Origin: Immersiella caudata
Lineage: Eukaryota > Ascomycota > Sordariomycetes > Sordariales > Lasiosphaeriaceae
Length of the DNA stretch: 64,000 nt
Direction: 5' to 3'
Assembly (NCBI GenBank): GCA_030512335.1
Contig: JAULSU010000004.1
Coordinates: forward strand, 4,836,001-4,900,000
Shown: one piece after another, positions 42,693 to 53,624 of the stretch
How the letters are laid out: each line of letters opens with the position of its first letter
Numbering within the stretch: the stretch's first letter is position 1
Made by a program: the position numbers and the translations under genes
The notes under the pieces: model-generated
Told to the model about the DNA's origin: nothing
Seen by the model: the letters and a program-made list of their open reading frames with translations, nothing else
The model's database searches: none

Positions 42693-45203
42693 ATGGCGTC
42701 CTCTAGCCGCTATTCGTTCCCATCCCAACCCGTGGCCAATCCGAAGGCCATCGTTGCTGGCGGCGGCAGCGGGAGCTACTATCGCTTCACCGTCCTGACC
42801 TCGCGGCTCCTGCGCTACGAATGGTCTAGCGATGGGGGCTTCGAGGACCGCGCGTCCACCGTCGCGTTCTGGCGCAACTTTGACGTGCCGAGCTTTACCG
42901 TCGTGGACTCCGGGAAAGGGCTCGAGATCCGAACCGAATATTTCAAGCTTTCCTATGACAAGAAAGAGTACTCCTCGACCGGGTTCACAATCAAAGCTGG
43001 AAAAGACGTGTGGAAGTACGACGGCAAGAGCTTCGGCGATCTTGGCGGGACTGCGAGGACCCTGGATGGCGCCAATGGTCGCATTCCGATTGAGCCCGGT
43101 GTTCTCTCCCGCAAAAAGACTTACGCCGTGCTTGACGACAGTAACTCCATGCTGTTCGACAATGGCTGGATTGCGATCCGTCGGCCGGGACGCAAAGATG
43201 GTTATTTCTTCGCCTATCACGGCGATCACAAGGCCGCCATCAAGGACTTCTATCGCCTGTCGGGCAAACAGCCCATCCTCCCACGTTGGACCCTGGGAAA
43301 TTGGTGGTCACGCTACCATGCCTACTCATCGAGCGAGTACATTGAGCTTCTCGACAACTTCCAGAAAGCAAAAGTCCCGCTAGCAGTCGGTGTGCTCGAC
43401 ATGGATTGGCACAAGGTGAATGTCCCTTCAAAATATGGCTCAGGTTGGACTGGGTACAGTTGGAACCGAGAGCTCTTCCCAGACCCAGAAGGACACCTCA
43501 AGGAGATGCACAGGCGGGGGCTGAGAGTGACATTGAACGATCACCCAGCCGACGGCATCCGAGCGTTCGAGGACCTTTACGGGAAGGTTGCAAAGGCTTA
43601 CGGCCTCGACCCATCAAAAGGGGAACCGGTGGAATTCGACTGCACCAGCAAGCGCTTCCTCGACGTGTACTTTGATGTTCTCAAGGCCGAGCTAGAGAAG
43701 CAGGGGGTTGATTTCTGGTGGATTGATTGGCAGCAGGGCAATAAGTCACGCATTCCTGGCGTCGACCCCCTTTGGGTGCTCAACCACTACCACTATCTAA
43801 CGAGCGTACGGAATCTTGACACGAACGAGAAGCCGATCACTTTTTCACGTTACGCCGGCCCCGGCTCGCATCGCTACCCGATTGGCTTTTCTGGAGATGT
43901 CTATATAACTTGGGAATCCCTTCAGTTCCAGCCAGAGTTCACAGCAACTGCCTCGAACATTGGCTACGGTTGGTGGAGCCACGATATCGGCGGTCACATG
44001 TGGGGAATTCGCTCCGGCCAGCTTACCGCCCGATGGGTTCAGATGGGTTGCTTCTCGCCCATTCTGCGCTTGCACTCAGAATCGAGTCAGTGGACGTCTC
44101 GAGAACCCTGGCTTTACGAGCCAGATGCCCGTGAGTCCATGGAAAGATTCCTGAGACTTCGTCACCGTCTCATTCCATACCTCTACACCATGAATATCCG
44201 TGCGAGCTACGAGGATGAGCCTCTCATCCAGCCCATGTACTGGAATCACGACGACGATGCTGCCTACGCCATGCCAAACCAATACTATTTTGGACCCGAC
44301 TTGATCGTGACCCCCATCACCAACCCCCAGAGCACCACCACGCTACTCGGAGGTGTCACCGCTTGGCTCCCTGCCGCTAGCGGCCGATACATCGACCTTC
44401 TCCACCCCAGCCTCGTCTATGACGGGGGTCGTCACATTCGCGTCCACCGACCCCTGTCCGAGATTCCACTCTTCGCCAAGGAAGGCACCATAGTTGTTCT
44501 CGACTCCACTCCCGCGCTCCAGAACGGCGTTCACCGCCCCACCGAGATGGAAATCATCCTCGTCGTCGGTGCCGACGCGCATTTCGAACTTGTCGAGGAG
44601 CCCGAGAAGGAAGAGTCTTCGGTCCATCCTCCCTTGAGCTCCTTTGTTCGCACCCCCATCTCCTGGCGCCAAGCAGACGGCAGACTCACCATCGGCCCGG
44701 TGTGGAACGGCACTGGAAAGTGGCGCCAGTGGACGGTGAAGCTCATCGGGCACACGAACACGAATATCACGCCATCAGACAAGTCCTTCAAGGTGACCAA
44801 GGGAACTTCCACCACTGTCGTCCAGCTCGGAAACGTCCACCGCTGGTCTCAACAGAACCAATTCGAGATTTACCTGGGTGATGATCTCCGGCTTGATGTG
44901 GTCAATGTCAAGACGCGGCTGCATGAGATGATCATGCGCTGCGAGATGTCGTATCCCATGAAAGAGGACATCTGGCAGATTGTCATTGGCACTGAAGACA
45001 CCGTGGAAGAGCGAGTGGAGAAGCTGGTCAAGCTGGATATTGATGGTGCACTGAAGGATGCGGTCATGGAGATTTGGGCCGCTGACAGCAGAGCACCTGG
45101 AACAGCTGCGGGTGCTGAGAAGTGGAGTGAGCTTGAGGAGAAGGAGGCTGTGAGCGGGGAGCAGGAGGAGCATGAGATTGTCGATGATTTCGTTTTGGTT
45201 TAA
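42693..45203 (+). CDS. Glycoside hydrolase family 31 (alpha-glucosidase-type), 836 aa
   Basis: Single exon. Possible starts are ATG 42645 and ATG 42693 (ACATGGCG); the later one lies closer to the conserved part. The (beta/alpha)8 barrel has ILPRWTLGNWWSRYHAYSSS and then DMDWHK. The nucleophile lies in DFWWIDWQQG (Asp codon at 43725) and the acid/base in GFSGDVYITWESL (Asp codon at 43896). WSHDIGGHMWG and MGCFSPILRLHS complete the active-site set. The beta-sandwich C-terminal domains follow. No signal peptide is seen, so an intracellular or non-classically located enzyme is likely, unlike secreted maltases or ER glucosidase II. The substrate is an alpha-glucoside or alpha-xyloside type; exact specificity unknown. 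Confidence 0.92.
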   Translation: MASSSRYSFPSQPVANPKAIVAGGGSGSYYRFTVLTSRLLRYEWSSDGGFEDRASTVAFWRNFDVPSFTVVDSGKGLEIRTEYFKLSYDKKEYSSTGFTIKAGKDVWKYDGKSFGDLGGTARTLDGANGRIPIEPGVLSRKKTYAVLDDSNSMLFDNGWIAIRRPGRKDGYFFAYHGDHKAAIKDFYRLSGKQPILPRWTLGNWWSRYHAYSSSEYIELLDNFQKAKVPLAVGVLDMDWHKVNVPSKYGSGWTGYSWNRELFPDPEGHLKEMHRRGLRVTLNDHPADGIRAFEDLYGKVAKAYGLDPSKGEPVEFDCTSKRFLDVYFDVLKAELEKQGVDFWWIDWQQGNKSRIPGVDPLWVLNHYHYLTSVRNLDTNEKPITFSRYAGPGSHRYPIGFSGDVYITWESLQFQPEFTATASNIGYGWWSHDIGGHMWGIRSGQLTARWVQMGCFSPILRLHSESSQWTSREPWLYEPDARESMERFLRLRHRLIPYLYTMNIRASYEDEPLIQPMYWNHDDDAAYAMPNQYYFGPDLIVTPITNPQSTTTLLGGVTAWLPAASGRYIDLLHPSLVYDGGRHIRVHRPLSEIPLFAKEGTIVVLDSTPALQNGVHRPTEMEIILVVGADAHFELVEEPEKEESSVHPPLSSFVRTPISWRQADGRLTIGPVWNGTGKWRQWTVKLIGHTNTNITPSDKSFKVTKGTSTTVVQLGNVHRWSQQNQFEIYLGDDLRLDVVNVKTRLHEMIMRCEMSYPMKEDIWQIVIGTEDTVEERVEKLVKLDIDGALKDAVMEIWAADSRAPGTAAGAEKWSELEEKEAVSGEQEEHEIVDDFVLV

Positions 45204-45440
45204 TTGTCCCAATTGTTCTTGTTGACTTGTGCTGGTGTTGGGGTTTCCTCAGTTGGAGTATGTGAGGTTGAACAGAACTCGGTGATTGGGTTGTTGGGAG
45301 TCTTGCGTTTGGTAATATGTTACAGGTTTTTTTGGTTTTAGACACCATCTTAGGTATCACACTGGAATCGCTTGCCTTTAAGACATGTCATTTTAGTCCA
45401 AATTCTCACCTCGGTGGATTCCTTCGCGTTGGAGCCCATC

Positions 45441-46800
45441 TTACACTTGTCTATCTAACCCTGCACTAAACGGCCCCGAAAACAACCACTCGCCAATCAC
45501 CGAAATCACTTTCTCCGTCTTCATCCTCGCATCCTCCACTAACTCCCTATCCTTCACCCCCTGCATCTTTTGATCAAACCCATGAATCGTATCCGGCACC
45601 AGCAACCATCGATACCAACCGCCACCCACCCTCTCCTCAAACGAAAACCTCTCATCCCCCTCCAATATCAACTCCCCCACCCCTGCCGGCTCCCTCCTCC
45701 CCATCGCCTCCTCCACAGCGGGTATCTTCCTCCCCGCCAACTTACACGCCATCCTCCACGCCTCCTGCCCCAAAATATCCATCTCGCACCCTATTAGGAA
45801 CACTCCCCTCGGAAACGCCTCCCTCTCCGCATAGTATGGACTCAACAGCGTATGGTCGATCCGCTGTCCTGAACGCACATACGCCCAGCTGAAGGTATTC
45901 GTTACAGGAACGAGGAGATCCTTCTCCTTGGCGCGAAACCCACCCAATTCTGGTTTGAACCTCCTCGTTTTCGCTTTCGTTTCTGCTGGCGCGACGAAGT
46001 CCACTACGGGGTATAGCGGTATGACTGCGCATATGCGCGTCCGGACACTCTCGAGTTGGGATACGGCCAAAGCGAGATTCCCTCCAGCAGAGAAACCGGC
46101 TAATGCGACGCGCGAGGGGTCGATGGGTAGGGAGGTGTCGGAGAGGATGGAGGAGATGAGAGATTCCAGGTCGTAAATTGGGTGGGGGAAGGGGGCGGAG
46201 GGGGATTTGGTGTAATTGAGGGCGATGACGAGGGTGTTGTGGTGGGAGGCGAAGGTGGAGTTCCAGGTGTCGTTGTCGCGGGGGGTGCCGAGGGCGAAGC
46301 CGCCGCCGTGGATCTGGGGAGGGGATTAGATACGTGGGGAGAGGGGAAAAGAGGAAGTTGGGGGGGGGGGGACGTACGGTGAGGAGGGTAGGGAGGCGTT
46401 CAACGGTTGATGCGGGCCGGTGGGATTTGGGGAAGAAGATTCTGGGGATCATCAGTGCCCTCGTTTCTAGAGAGTGAGAAGGGATGATCTACCTGACGGG
46501 GAGAGAATTGTTGGTGGGATACGACTTGGTGAGAGTCGGACGGTTCTCGCGCCTAGGATGGAATAAGTCGTGGAGCAGCCCAAAGATGTGGATCGGAGCA
46601 AAGATCAGTTTCTGGATGACGAAAATGATGCAGGCGAATTTCAGACGCTGGAGGATGGTGTAATTCGGCGAGAACACCGCGGCGTCGTCGCTCCCGGCGG
46701 TGCCCAAGGCCGAGCTTCGGGAGCCGACGTCGGGCATGGCTGCTTTAGCTGCCCGGAATCTCGGTGAGGGAGGATGAAGGGGAGATCGCCGTTTCTCCAT
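45441..46800 (-). CDS. Alpha/beta hydrolase (HSL-type esterase/lipase) with N-terminal anchor, 414 aa
   Basis: Exons 46800-46493, 46441-46378 and 46313-45441; introns of 51 and 64 bp. A later ATG at 46737 would give 393 aa. Near the N-terminus is a membrane helix (FACIIFVIQKLIFAPIHIFG). The oxyanion-hole motif IHGGGF follows the second splice and the nucleophile elbow is AGFSAGGN. The acid lies in GCEMDILGQ and the base His in VPDTIHGFDQ, so the Ser-Asp-His triad is complete. This fits membrane-bound carboxylesterases and sterol-ester or lipid hydrolases of the HSL class. The second intron contains a run of about 12 G on the plus strand. The coding strand moves from C-rich (5') to G-rich (3'). 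Confidence 0.85.
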
Positions 46801-47457
46801 GTTCGCGATCCCCGTCCCAATTCCTTTGGGGCTGAGCGTCGGGTTTCTGCCGTGCGAGGTGGGGTGCTTTACACAGCCCCCTTGTAGTTGCAGTAGTCAG
46901 GGGTCTGTGACTTCGTGCCGGGGGATGACCCGTCGCAATGGCCAATCAGGGAGTGCTGGTAAGTTGTCCTTTTGGAGGGATTGGAACGACTTGAAAGAGT
47001 GTTTAGTGCAAGTGGTTGACACATCTCAGGCGCACTTATATTTGCCACATGATGGCGTTGAGGCACCCGGCGGCGCCGGCAAGTTCGAAACCCATTCATA
47101 AGGTCCTCGCAAGAGTGAATGAGTGTGTGGAGTTCGGACGCCCACGGCGCGGGCCATCCGTTGCCGTGAACGCCGTGCCACATGAGGTGTAGAATTGAAG
47201 GCCTCGATTGTCATGTGCCTGATCTTTGTGGGCCAACCGAGCGGTTGGGGTGGAACCAACGAACTGGTTGAGCGTCGATCAGGCCCGTCAAGCGGTGATG
47301 TCATTACCCCTTGGCAACTTCGGACGAACGTCACTTCCCTCAACTACAACAACATCCTTCCAACATCTCTTCCGGTCAGAAAAAGTCCCAAACCCAAACT
47401 TCTCGGCTCCGATCACACTCAAAACTTGGAATTGTCGGCCCCAGACATCCATCCACC
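46801..47457. other. Divergent promoter region; no gene seen
   Basis: Lies between the starts of the hydrolase (minus) and the mitochondrial-type protein (plus). No coding sequence supported. Confidence 0.5.
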
Positions 47458-47955
47458 ATGAATCGCATCCCGAAGCTCTCTTCAGCAGCCCCGTCTGCCA
47501 GACGCTCCCTGTTTGCGACTGCCTGTCTGCCAGCAGCCAACCGCATCACCTCAACCCGCAGCTACGCGACCTCGTCCCCGAAGGAAGCCGAAAAGGCCAG
47601 CACACAGAGTGGCGGCTCGCGCAGCAAGGACGCCGCCGAGGACGCCGCGGCAAAAGGGTCCGAGTCGAGCCCCACCGAAGGCGTCGTCCCCGATCGGCTT
47701 GCCGAAGGCGGCGCAAAGGGGCGCACGGGTGGCGGCGAGCCGTTGGAAAGCTCGCATGCGCCCCCGCCAAAGCCTAAAATCTACAATGCCTCGGTGCATG
47801 GCGGCACGTCCAAGATGACCAAGGAGCAGAAGGAGGAAGTGGATGCGCACAATCGGGAGTTTGAGAAGAAGCATGGCAGGGCACAGCCAGCAAGCGAGGA
47901 TAAGGTCAACAAGAGCTTTTGGAGCGGGCAGGGAGGACGGACGAGTAACCAGTGA
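47458..47955 (+). CDS. Small mitochondrial-type hypothetical protein, 165 aa
   Basis: The ATG in ACCATGAAT begins a Ser/Ala/Arg-rich, acid-free leader (MNRIPKLSSAAPSARRSLFA, then ANRITSTRSYATSS) typical of mitochondrial presequences, with a possible RSY-A cleavage site. The mature part is hydrophilic, with a charged C-terminal helix KMTKEQKEEVDAHNREFEKK and the ending SFWSGQGG. Similar small proteins are common in ascomycetes but I know of no assigned role. Single exon; the 47311 upstream extension of the frame is probably leader. Confidence 0.7.
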   Translation: MNRIPKLSSAAPSARRSLFATACLPAANRITSTRSYATSSPKEAEKASTQSGGSRSKDAAEDAAAKGSESSPTEGVVPDRLAEGGAKGRTGGGEPLESSHAPPPKPKIYNASVHGGTSKMTKEQKEEVDAHNREFEKKHGRAQPASEDKVNKSFWSGQGGRTSNQ

Positions 47956-48518
47956 TTGGCGCCGAGCGATGCGTTTGTTGTCGATTGTTTGCGAACAAAG
48001 AGGTCGGGAATATGTACCTACTGTCTGGTATTGAAGGAAACGGGGCGATCGCCAGGGATTGCACACAATTGATGGCCCTTCAGTAAAAGAAGAACAAAGG
48101 TTAAGGGCAAAGAAAGAAAGACATTCGATTGTCAACCTGCGAAGCTACACTCGCTAAAAAATGCATGGCGTCAAGTCCTTGCTGTCTGGCGCGTTTCAAT
48201 CGTGGTTTCTCGAGCCCGGGCATTACGCGGCTCGTTGAACGGCCTTGGGCGCTGCATCTTGACAGTCTGGGATAGATGAGTACCTAACTCAGCGCCAAGT
48301 TGATCAACCAAAGAGGTCATTTTGAGAGCGACCATCAGAATGCGGGAACAAAATCGCTGTTATAGGCAGCGAATCGCTCGGAGAGGGGGTAGCCAACTTC
48401 CCCACCCGACAAGACCAGTGATGGAAGCCATAAGTCGCTCATTGGCCTGATGCACCCCCGAAACGACGAAACGTTGCATCAACATCCTTAAGCTCTCGAC
48501 ATCAAGTTACACACGACC
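47956..48518. other. Intergenic; no gene seen
   Basis: 3' flank of the mitochondrial-type gene and promoter of the HET gene. No motif stood out. Confidence 0.5.
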
Positions 48519-50670
48519 ATGCTTTGCAGTCTCTGCGAAGCCCTTGATTTCGATAAACTCCATTATGAATGGAGTCCTTCAGGTTATGCGCACCACGGCA
48601 GCTTCGCAGAGCTCGCGGCGTGCACCAACTGTCGATTCTGCGGTGCTCTGCACGACACTATTAAGGGCGGTCCCCAGCTCGGCGGGTCCGTCAAAGGAGA
48701 TGACAGCTGGCGGACGCTGCCGCTCTTTTTGAGGGTTATTCCCACGAGCGATGCAATCGGCACTGAGGATGATGTGTCCAACCTTCTTGTTTTCGCCCAG
48801 GCCCCGCCGGAGCAGGGCGGGAATCCCGTTTATCTGGCCATGTTTGGTCTCCTTGTTGATCGGACTGCGGCCGAGTGGAAGACGGGAGAAAGGTGCAATC
48901 ACCCCAGTCAGAACCCATACTCATGGCTTTGAAACTGACGACTTTTGCAGAGATCTGGAGAGGTGCAAGCACGCCCAAGGGATCAAGGGGCGGCCTGTCA
49001 GCGCCTTCTCCAACGCGGACGAGTGCTTTGAGCTACTACGGATGTGGCTCCATCGGTGTCTTGAGGAGCAGAGCCCGCAAGAATCCCCCTTCGTTCCCAC
49101 TCGCACCGTCGACGTGGGCCCCCCTGATGGAACCCAAGAACCCCGCTTGGTTGTCCATCCGACCAACTCTGCTCCCTTCCACTGGGTAACACTGAGCCAT
49201 TGCTGGGGTGGCTCCTCGCCTCTAACTACAAACGCTGGAACCCTGCAGGAATGGACCGACTCTGGAATCCCGATGCTACTACTTCCACCCACCTTCCGCG
49301 ACGCTGTCTCGATAACTCGACGCCTCGGCTACCGCCATCTCTGGATCGACTCGTTGTGCATCATCCAATACTCCCGCGAGGACTGGGAGCGCGAGGCCTT
49401 ACGCATGGGCGACGTCTATCGCTACGGCGAGCTCAACATCAGCGCCAGTGCCGCCCACAACTGCCACGAGGGTATCTTCTCCAAGAGAGACAACCCTGCT
49501 TCCTTCTCCTCCGCTGTACGCTTGCCATTCCGCAGCGCCAGACTCAACATCGGGCTTGGTCATCGAGAATGGATGTACGTTCGCGCGGGGAAGTGGGACT
49601 CCTTTCGCGAGCAGATCACAGGCGCTGAGAGCACGCTTGCGTCGCGGGGTTGGGTCCTCCAGGAGGCGCTGCTATCGCCACGTACGGTGCATTACTCCCG
49701 CCGGCAAATTTTTTGGGAGTGTGAGCATGGGACATTTGCGGAAGGGCGAGTCGATGCTCTGGCGCGCCCCAGCGCAAGGTCGATGCTCTTAGCCCCGATG
49801 CCCGGTCTGTGGTCGCACAAGATGGTTCTACCAACCCACGCTCCACGAGAAGTGTTGACTTCGGCAGAAGAGGAAAAGGACATGGTGGAGACTTATGCGT
49901 CTTGGCTGCAAGTGGTGGAGAATTATTCCGCCCGACAACTCACCGTCTTGACTGATGTCCTGCCCGCGCTCGCTGGTGCGGCTTCCGTTTTTCAGGTCCG
50001 ACTGAACGACTCGTACCTCGCTGGTTTGTTTCGGGGACCTCTCCTGGAAAGCCTCCTGTGGAGGGCAAAGACAGGAACCCCGGTGACGCAGCGTCCTGGT
50101 GCCAATCTTCCCTCGTGGAGCTGGGGTTCCATCGTTGGGGGGGTGACCTTCGAAGTCTCTTACTCTTCCAACGTCCTCTCGCCCGTTCTGGTCGGGTCTG
50201 CCACTGCCAAGATCATACAAGCCGACACATTTCTCCCAAACGGTGAAACTTCCCCTCCTCATCATCTCTCCAGTGTTGACGGCGGTCGGCTAGTGATTCA
50301 GGGTCATATCGTCGAAGGGGCGGAACTGGTGGCGAGGAATTACCGGTCGGCTATCGATTCGTTGCCGCCGTCAGACAGCGAGAGCCGGACTCTACAATCC
50401 TTCATTGACACGGAAGCACCTGTAGCACGCCACATTATCCTGCTTCATCTTGGAATATGGCAGTGGGTCTGGAATAGGGGCTCACGATCTAGATATGACC
50501 GGACCTATGGGGGCTTACTTTTGCAGGCAACGGACGAGAGTAGGACGACCTACAAACGAATCGGGATTGCGATGCTCAAGGTCAGGGATGGTACTGGATA
50601 CAGGGAGTTGACGCCCAATGACGAGGAGGTCGTACGTCGGTGGGAGAGGCGCTCTGTGGCAGTCGTCTGA
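48519..50670 (+). CDS. HET-domain protein (heterokaryon incompatibility type), 697 aa
   Basis: Exon 1 (48519-48892) and exon 2 (48951-50670) with a 58-bp intron (GTGCAA..TTGCAG). The N-terminus begins MLCSLCEALDFDKLHY and has CTNCRFC, the Cys-rich leader of many HET proteins. The HET domain starts near residue 200 with WVTLSHCWGG and continues with LWIDSLCIIQYSREDWEREA, GDVYRYGELNISASAA, and RGWVLQEALLSPRTVHY. The C-terminal 250 residues carry no second recognised domain (no NACHT, ANK or WD repeats). HET domains trigger cell death on non-self recognition in hyphal fusion. Most paralogues are untested, so a live incompatibility role is inference. Confidence 0.9.
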
Positions 50671-50983
50671 TTGATTGATATTTGGATATGCACAGCCCAC
50701 CAATCGAAAGCCATCGCTGCTCTGTACGAATACATCCCGTAACCGGCAGCGAAGCTTCGATCACGAACATTGGGCCTCTGCTTGCGGAGACGTAGTTGCA
50801 TGCGGCGCAGGTTCACCCGGTGCCGGAGGTGGCCCATTGGCGCGGCTAACTGTTGTCTCGGCTGCGATTGACCGGCCGTCGGAGCGAATAAAATGCGCCA
50901 ACAGGGCCGATACTGTAAATTCACGGATAAGCGCGGACCAAAACGCTGGAGAAGGGGACATAGCCGGAATGGTATGGGCGAGG

Positions 50984-50988
50984 TATAA
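50984..50988 (+). promoter_or_regulatory. TATAA box of the GH2 gene
   Basis: GGTATAAGG ends about 60 bp before the ATG at 51051, a plausible distance for a short-leader fungal gene. Confidence 0.45.
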
Positions 50989-51050
50989 GGCGAACCTCTT
51001 GTGCGCTCCTCATGACCTTCACCGCTTAGAGTTCGAGTCACCAAGACACC

Positions 51051-53624
51051 ATGTTCGCCCTGACTTATCTCGTCTTCCTCGCCGTTGCCAACGCGGCCAA
51101 CGCGGCTACCATCCCCACGCCCGGCCGCGTTCGTACAAGCCTCAACGACAACTGGAAGTTTTCACGCTTCACCAACAACCCCGACTCCCTCTCCTACAAT
51201 TCTCTCAAGCCATGGCTACTCCCCCAAGCCAACCTCTTCATCACCGGCACCAAGTACCCGAACCCTTCTGCCTCCAGCCCCGGCGCCAACATCCCCTACG
51301 TGCAGTCCTCCTTCAACGACGACACCTGGCAGCAAGTCGACCTCCCCCATGACTGGGCCATCACCGGCCCCTTCGGCGCACCCGGCATCAGCGGCGGCAT
51401 GGGCCGCCTCCCAACTAATGGCATAGGCTGGTACCGCAAGACCCTCCTCGCAACCGCCGACGACATCTCCGGTACCAAGTCCATCTTCCTCGACGTCGAC
51501 GGCGCCATGTCCTACGCCGCCGTGTGGCTCAACGGGAATCTCGTCGGCGGCTGGCCGTGGGGGTACGCATCCTGGCGGCTTGATCTCACGCGATATCTGC
51601 GCGAGGGGAATAATACGCTGGCGATACGGCTGGAAAACGCGGTGGATAATTCGCGGTGGTATCCTGGGGCGGGGATCTATCGGAACTTGTGGCTTGTGAA
51701 GGTGGATAGGATGCATGTTGCGCAGTGGGGGACGCAGGTTACTACGCCGGATGTGTCGGAGAAGGAGGCGACGGTGAAGGTTGTGGTGCAGGTTGAGAAT
51801 TTGGGGGGTGCGGCGCGGGAAGTGGATGTGAGTACGCGGATTTATGCTGTGGGAGACGGTAGCGGTGCGGAAGCGGTTGCCACTATCAAGACGGTCACGA
51901 CGGCCGTGGCAGCTGGTGAGAAGCGGTTCGTCAACGACTCCGTCACTGTACCCAACCCGCGCCTCTGGGGACCTCCGCCGTCCCAAACACCCCATCTCTA
52001 CCTTGCCGTAACCACGCTCTCCTCAGGCAGCGCCGTGATAGATACCTACACAACCCGCTTCGGCATCCGCAGCATCACTTACTCCCCCTCCAACGGCCTC
52101 CTCATCAACTCCCAACGCGTCTACGTCCAAGGAACCTGCAATCACCACGACCAAGGCGCTCTCGGCGCAGCCTACAACCACCGCGCCACCCAACGCCAGC
52201 TCCAAATCCTCCGCGACATGGGCGCCAACGCCCTCCGCACCTCACACAACCCCCCCGCCCCAGACCTCCTCGACCTCGCCGACGAAATGGGCTTCCTGGT
52301 CCTCGACGAAGCCTTCGACTGCTGGTCCGCCGGGAAGACAGCAAACGACTACCACCTCCTCTACCCCGAATGGCACGAAGCCGACCTCCGCGCGTTCATC
52401 CGGCGCGATCGCAACCACCCCTCCGTCATCGCCTGGTCCATCGGCAACGAAGTCCAAAACCAAGAATCCGCCCTCGTAGCGCGCGAAGCGATCGAGTTAC
52501 AGTCCATCGTCCATTCCGAAGATCCCTCACGCCAGGTAACATCCGCCATGAACGCCGCAACACCTGACCACGCGTTGCCAGCGACGCTCGACATCATCGG
52601 GCTGAACTACCAAGGTGAATACGGCAACTACGCCGCATTCCACCAAAAGTTCCCCGATAAAATGATCTGGGGATCGGAAACAGCAAGTTGCATCTCCTCG
52701 CGGGGCACGTACTTCTTCCCCGTACACAGCGGGAATAACAACCGGTACAGCGCCGTCGGGAGCAGCGATGCGGCGGCGAGGTATATTAGCGCCTACGAGC
52801 TGGCGGATCCGGGGTGGGGGGATAGTCCCGACGCGGTGTTCGTCGCGCAGGAGAGGTTTCAGCCGTGGGTGGCGGGGGAGTTTGTGTGGACGGGGTTTGA
52901 TTACCTGGGGGAGCCGACGCCGTGGGGTGGGCAGGGCGGGTCAAGAAGCTCGTACTTTGGGATTGTGGATTTGGCGGGGTTTCCGAAGGATCGGTTTTGG
53001 TTGTATCAGGCGAGGTGGAGGCCGGAGAAGGCGATGGTGCATTTGCTGCCGCATTGGACGTGGCCGGAGAGGGTGGGGGACGTGACGCCGGTTCATGTGT
53101 TTAGTGGGGCGGAGGAGGTGGAGGTTTGGGTGAATGGGGTGTCGCAGGGGAGGAGGAAGAAGTCGGGGAAGGGGGTGTATCGGTTTCGCTGGGATGAGGT
53201 GAAGTATCAGGCTGGGGAGGTCGTGGCGGTGGGGTATAAAGATGGTAAGGAATGGGGAAGGGATGTGAAGAAGACGGCTGGGAAGGCGGCTGCGCTGGCT
53301 GTTAGCGTCGACAGGGCGGTTATTGACGGGGATGGGAGAGATCTGGCGTATGTGCGGGTTGAAGTGGTTGATGATAAGGGGACAATGGTGCCGCGGACGA
53401 ATAACACGGTGGAGTTTTCTGTTGCGGGGCCGGGGAAGCTGGTGGCGACGGATAATGGAGACCCGACTGACATGACGGCGTTTCCGAGCGCGAGCAGGAG
53501 AGCGTTTTCGGGGCTAGCGCTGGGTATTGTGAAGGCGGAGAAGGGCGCTAAAGGGAAGATTACCGTGACGGTTAGGGGCGATGGGTTAATAAGGGAGGGA
53601 GAGGTGGTGGTTACAGCTCAGTGA
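51051..53624 (+). CDS. Secreted glycoside hydrolase family 2 (beta-galactosidase-type), 857 aa
   Basis: Single exon. Signal peptide MFALTYLVFLAVANAANA. The sugar-binding jelly-roll (NDNWKFSRF, VDLPHDWAITGPFG, DNSRWYPGAGIYRNLWL) is followed by the immunoglobulin-like domain and the TIM barrel: GTCNHHDQGALG, ANALRTSHNPPAPDLLDLAD. The acid/base lies in WSIGNEVQ (Glu 467) and the nucleophile in MIWGSETAS (Glu 543). Two C-terminal beta domains complete the usual length for fungal secreted GH2 enzymes. Probably a beta-galactosidase, beta-mannosidase-like or exo-acting enzyme for plant polysaccharide side chains; the HNPP motif favours beta-galactosidase. The coding strand alternates C-rich, G-rich, C-rich, G-rich along the gene. 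Confidence 0.92.
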   Translation: MFALTYLVFLAVANAANAATIPTPGRVRTSLNDNWKFSRFTNNPDSLSYNSLKPWLLPQANLFITGTKYPNPSASSPGANIPYVQSSFNDDTWQQVDLPHDWAITGPFGAPGISGGMGRLPTNGIGWYRKTLLATADDISGTKSIFLDVDGAMSYAAVWLNGNLVGGWPWGYASWRLDLTRYLREGNNTLAIRLENAVDNSRWYPGAGIYRNLWLVKVDRMHVAQWGTQVTTPDVSEKEATVKVVVQVENLGGAAREVDVSTRIYAVGDGSGAEAVATIKTVTTAVAAGEKRFVNDSVTVPNPRLWGPPPSQTPHLYLAVTTLSSGSAVIDTYTTRFGIRSITYSPSNGLLINSQRVYVQGTCNHHDQGALGAAYNHRATQRQLQILRDMGANALRTSHNPPAPDLLDLADEMGFLVLDEAFDCWSAGKTANDYHLLYPEWHEADLRAFIRRDRNHPSVIAWSIGNEVQNQESALVAREAIELQSIVHSEDPSRQVTSAMNAATPDHALPATLDIIGLNYQGEYGNYAAFHQKFPDKMIWGSETASCISSRGTYFFPVHSGNNNRYSAVGSSDAAARYISAYELADPGWGDSPDAVFVAQERFQPWVAGEFVWTGFDYLGEPTPWGGQGGSRSSYFGIVDLAGFPKDRFWLYQARWRPEKAMVHLLPHWTWPERVGDVTPVHVFSGAEEVEVWVNGVSQGRRKKSGKGVYRFRWDEVKYQAGEVVAVGYKDGKEWGRDVKKTAGKAAALAVSVDRAVIDGDGRDLAYVRVEVVDDKGTMVPRTNNTVEFSVAGPGKLVATDNGDPTDMTAFPSASRRAFSGLALGIVKAEKGAKGKITVTVRGDGLIREGEVVVTAQ

